A stretch of DNA of 64,000 nucleotides from the NCBI GenBank assembly GCA_017607445.1, contig JAEVHH010000003.1, positions 3,224,001-3,288,000 on the forward strand. The letters are read 5' to 3'. The notes under the pieces were generated by a model. The model did not search any database, was not told where the DNA came from, and was given only the letters and a program-made list of their open reading frames with translations. This document shows positions 61,231 to 64,000 of this stretch, one piece after another. Every line of letters begins with the position of its first letter. Within the stretch, counting starts at the first letter, position 1. Made by a program: the position numbers and the translations under genes. The DNA is from Histoplasma ohiense. Its lineage: Eukaryota; Ascomycota; Eurotiomycetes; Onygenales; Ajellomycetaceae.

Positions 61231-62535
61231 CTTCATGTCTTTTGTATCAGGTTTTGAGTTGGACTTGATGTTTTTGAATTCATCTTTGAATTGTTTGAAA
61301 CATGAATTGATGATATGTCCTGGTTGCTTGCAATAACAGCAATATTTTGATTGAGTGGAGTCATCAGACTTTGTAATATCATTTCATCTGTGTTTGTTTT
61401 GTGATCTATTATCAGCATTATTTCTGTTGTTAAAGCTTTGAGTGGGGTTTTTGAAATTTGACTTCTCTTTAAGCTTTTTCCATCTCTCTGACAGATTCAA
61501 TTCTGCCATTGCAAGTTTATGTAGAATGGCATCATAGCTTAACTCTTTCAATTTGATTGCATATTTGTTGAATTCTCAGTGAATGAAAGGTAGAACTTTC
61601 ATATAGAGGTGTGATTTCTGATGATATTCACTATAAGAATGCTGCAGATGCTCTTCAATTGATTGTAAGTGTGAAGCAAATTGTTGAAGTGTCTGATCTT
61701 CTTGTTGCTCTGTTTTTCAGTACTGTCTATCAGCATCTTGGAAACTTTTATCTGAATTGATGACTTGACATTACATTCAACTAACAAATTCTTCTCATGG
61801 TGGCAAAGTCTGCATATCATATGTATGTTGATATCAATGTTGTTGCATCTTGACATTGAAATGAGTAACAGCTTCGATGATCTTTTGATGATTGTGTTTG
61901 TTGTAGTAATCAAGATCACTGATATGAAAAGCAATAGCAGCTGTAACAAAGTTTTTGAATTCTTTTATGCTTTGATCTCAGAACTTTTTCATATCTCTCT
62001 GAGAAGAGTGACTGCTCATGCTGAGATCTCAAAGTTCTAATTGTCAAAGTGATACTCAACTACATCTTTCACTGACAGTAGTCATGATGCTTTTCACTAA
62101 GATGTTGAGTGCTTGTAGTGTGGCTTTCAGTGGTCTGAGAATATTTGTGGCATTATCATGATTATCATTCACACTAGTTGCATCTCTACTGTGATTCAGA
62201 TGTACTTCTAGTGTATTTCAAGTGATTGAAATTATTTCATTCAATTCTTGTAATAAAGTGTTGCACTGCTGTTGAAGTTCTCACAATTCTTTCTCAGTCT
62301 GTAATTTTTTGATTCTTCTGATCACAGCTATCTTCTCAGTCTCAATTGTGCTGAGATCTTCAGAAGAGATATTCTCTTCTGAATTATGCTCAGAGTCTGA
62401 TTTCATAGAGAAAGATGATGCTTGTTGCACACTTTCAGTGACAGAAGTGCATGTTTCACAGTTTTCTTTCATAATATTTGTTGCTTTGAGTTCAGCAGTA
62501 GCATGAGTACAGTGGATGCTGTGGATAGAGGTCAT
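61205..62535 (-). pseudogene. gag: GypC gag (C2)
   Basis: Start ATG at 62535 (MTSIHSIHCTHATAE) as in C1. An in-frame ATG 20 bases upstream is also possible. A TAA aligned with the C1 gag stop lies at 61205-61207. The knuckle region (CCYCK...GH) is near 61345-61310. The length from start to stop is not a multiple of three, so one small indel has shifted the frame relative to C1. Confidence 0.7.
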
Positions 62536-62582
62536 GACTATTACTCAATGAACCATCTCTCAAAGATTGAGTGATTAGAAAC

Positions 62583-62638
62583 TGTGAGATGTAGTGACAG
62601 TGTGAAGAGTAACAGTAGAAGATAGTTTATAGTGTAGC
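62583..62638 (-). repeat. GypC 5' LTR (C2), outer piece before A2
   Basis: Matches 45518-45573. The last five bases (GTAGC, 62634-62638) would be the A2 target duplication. The rest lies beyond the window. Confidence 0.8.
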
Positions 62639-62909
62639 TGTAATAGGCGCAACGGAGATATCTATATTAGGAAATAGCTATGTGGCGATAGAAGAACACA
62701 GAACACGCCAGAATTAATGAGAAGGGATATAGCACACAGCACCATAGGCGGTTGTAGTGTGTGATGGTCGCCTATATAATGCTCACTGATATCCATAGAT
62801 ATTAGGAGATCAGTGATTAGCTTTGAATAATAGAGATTGCTACCTTCTTAATATTCTACATGTGTACTTCACACTACTCTCATAATTATACCTACAACCA
62901 TCTCTTACA
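62639..62909 (+). repeat. GypA 5' LTR (A2)
   Basis: 271 bp, TG...CA. CpG partly kept (AGGCGCAACGG, GTGGCGATAG, ACACGCCAG) and partly lost compared with the A1 5' LTR. Confidence 0.9.
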
Positions 62910-63014
62910 ATTCTAATTGCTCATAACTTTATTTGAGTGGTCCATTGTTACACACACCTACAATAAAGCACACAATGTTAGTTAAAACATACAACATTAG
63001 TTAAAACATGCAAG

Positions 63015-64000
63015 ATGGTCTTGACATATGCAAGATCTCTTGAAAATCAATCTGAATCCTCTACTGCCTTCAATGATCACAATGCATGTTTGCAACAGTT
63101 GAATGATCAAATTCATGAATGAGAGCAGCAATTAGCTATTCTGCATGTGCAACAGCAGCTCAATGAGTTGGAAGTGCAGATTTGTGAAGATACTCTCATT
63201 GAGTCTCAATTAACTCAGAATATCATCACAGAACCACTGCAAAATCAATCTGTGAATGATATGAATGATGATAATGAAACACCATCAAGATTGGAGATTA
63301 AGGACTATTATTGAGGAAAAAATATGTTAGAATTCAAGGACTATAAAGATCACATATTGACTCTCTTTACACACCATCACTGATATTATTGAAAGGAAGA
63401 ACACAAGATAAATGATGCTAAACTCTATCTTGACACCCATGTTAAGCAGAAATGGTTGAATTTTGTATCATTGTATGAGAGATGTGAAGAAGCAACACTG
63501 TTGACTTTTGACAATATATTATCACATCTAGAAATGCAAATTAATGATCCACAGAACCAGCACTGATTGGCGAGCTAAAAGTTTCAAAATACAAAGCAAC
63601 AAGAATGGCAATTGATATGTGATTTCTCTAAATATCTTGAAGACTGGGAATACTACTTACCTCCATATAGTGAAGAACAAAGAATGGATAACTTGTGTAG
63701 TAAGATGTTGAAGATATTACACACAGAACTTGACTGTCAAAATCAGAAGCCTCAGAACTACAAAGAGTTGCTTCAAACTCTACAGACTTTTGAGAAAAAT
63801 ATGCCAGAGTGACAGTGTGCTATCCACAAAGAAAGACCTGCAATATTCATAGAGAATCAGCATTGTTCTGATAAATCTAGCAACTGTTGGAACAAGAGGA
63901 AATGAGAGGAACAAATGGGTTCAACTGAACAAACTAAGAAAGATAAATATAACTGGATGAAGGAGTGTTCTCACTGTCATAAGAAGGGTCATGTTGCAAA
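63015..64000 (+). pseudogene. gag: GypA gag (A2), partial
   Basis: ATG at 63015 (MVLTYARSLENQ). Same frame as A1 with fewer TGA stops in the 63612-63812 block (open, 66 codons: DFSKYLEDWEYYLPPYSEEQ). Ends at the window edge within the zinc knuckle (CSHCHKKGHVA). In A1 the Trp of LEDWEYY is TGA. Confidence 0.8.

Larger units (their letters stand above)
55418..62638 (-). mobile_element. Ty3/gypsy GypC copy C2, nearly complete
   Basis: 3' LTR 55418-55688, antisense ORF, pol, gag and the outer 54 bp of the 5' LTR (62583-62636 plus target bases), which is then interrupted by GypA A2. It has no LINE in pol and so shows the empty site for L3. CpG retention is higher near 55700-55860 (TCGATCGCGTCCCC) than in C1. 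Confidence 0.9.
62639..64000 (+). mobile_element. GypA copy A2, 5' part, runs off right edge
   Basis: 5' LTR (62639-62909) and gag, colinear with A1 24725-26085. Inserted in the C2 5' LTR, so both left-bounded plus-strand GypA copies here sit in GypC LTRs. Confidence 0.9.

Noticed and set aside
1..64000. tRNA, rRNA or host genes
   Set aside because: I found no cloverleaf, rRNA-like core or non-element protein family on either strand, though small tRNAs could be missed by eye.

Overview
This window looks like a piece of a filamentous fungal nuclear genome, most likely an ascomycete. It contains no host gene that I can recognise: essentially every base belongs to a transposable element or its decayed remains. 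The fungal assignment is an inference. It rests on Tad-like LINEs with CCHC knuckles and C-terminal RNase H, chromodomain Ty3/gypsy elements, a DD34E Tc1 element, and one short intron with a GTAAGT donor and a CTAAC branch point. I cannot name the species.

Families seen (working names). GypA: 271-bp LTRs; copies A4, A1, A3, A2. GypB: LTR about 534 bp; copies B1, B4, B2, B3. GypC: 263-271-bp LTRs; copies C1, C2. LINE-1: a 3' tail of AAAC repeats; copies P, M1, M2, L3 and a short 5'-truncated copy m4. LINE-2: 10737-14543. LINE-3: 53688-54448, with an AAAT tail. One Tc1-like DNA transposon: 49395-50727.

Layout. The elements sit inside each other. Reading inward from the right, B3 holds A3, which holds LINE-3, which holds B2, which holds the plus-strand LINE P. 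P is cut into three pieces (1886-3209, 22897-24636, 45781-47084). Its gaps hold GypB B1 at the left edge, the complex M2 > B4 > LINE-2 > A4 > M1, and GypC C1. C1 in turn holds GypA A1 in its 3' LTR and LINE L3 in its pol gene. B2 also holds the Tc1 element. C2 (55418-62638) is a second GypC, and a second GypA (A2) has entered its 5' LTR. Several joins are proven by target-site duplications: 14 bp for LINE-1, 5 bp for the LTR elements and TA for Tc1. C2 supplies an empty site for L3.

Decay. Coding frames are followed easily, but they are broken almost only by TGA codons. Copy comparison shows C-to-T change mainly at CpG and secondarily at CpC, with CpA spared. This is not the textbook CpA-type repeat-induced point mutation.

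The most interesting content is a pair of accessory genes encoded antisense to pol, between the chromodomain and the 3' LTR. One is in GypA (spliced, Cys-rich, 29757-30901). The other is in GypC (charged coiled coil, with conserved candidate splice sites, in both C1 and C2). GypB has no such gene. Other notable points are a Ser/Thr/Ile-coding minisatellite in LINE-1 ORF2, a protease deletion in A1, and a deletion by recombination between nested LINEs that explains the odd layout at 3210-22896.
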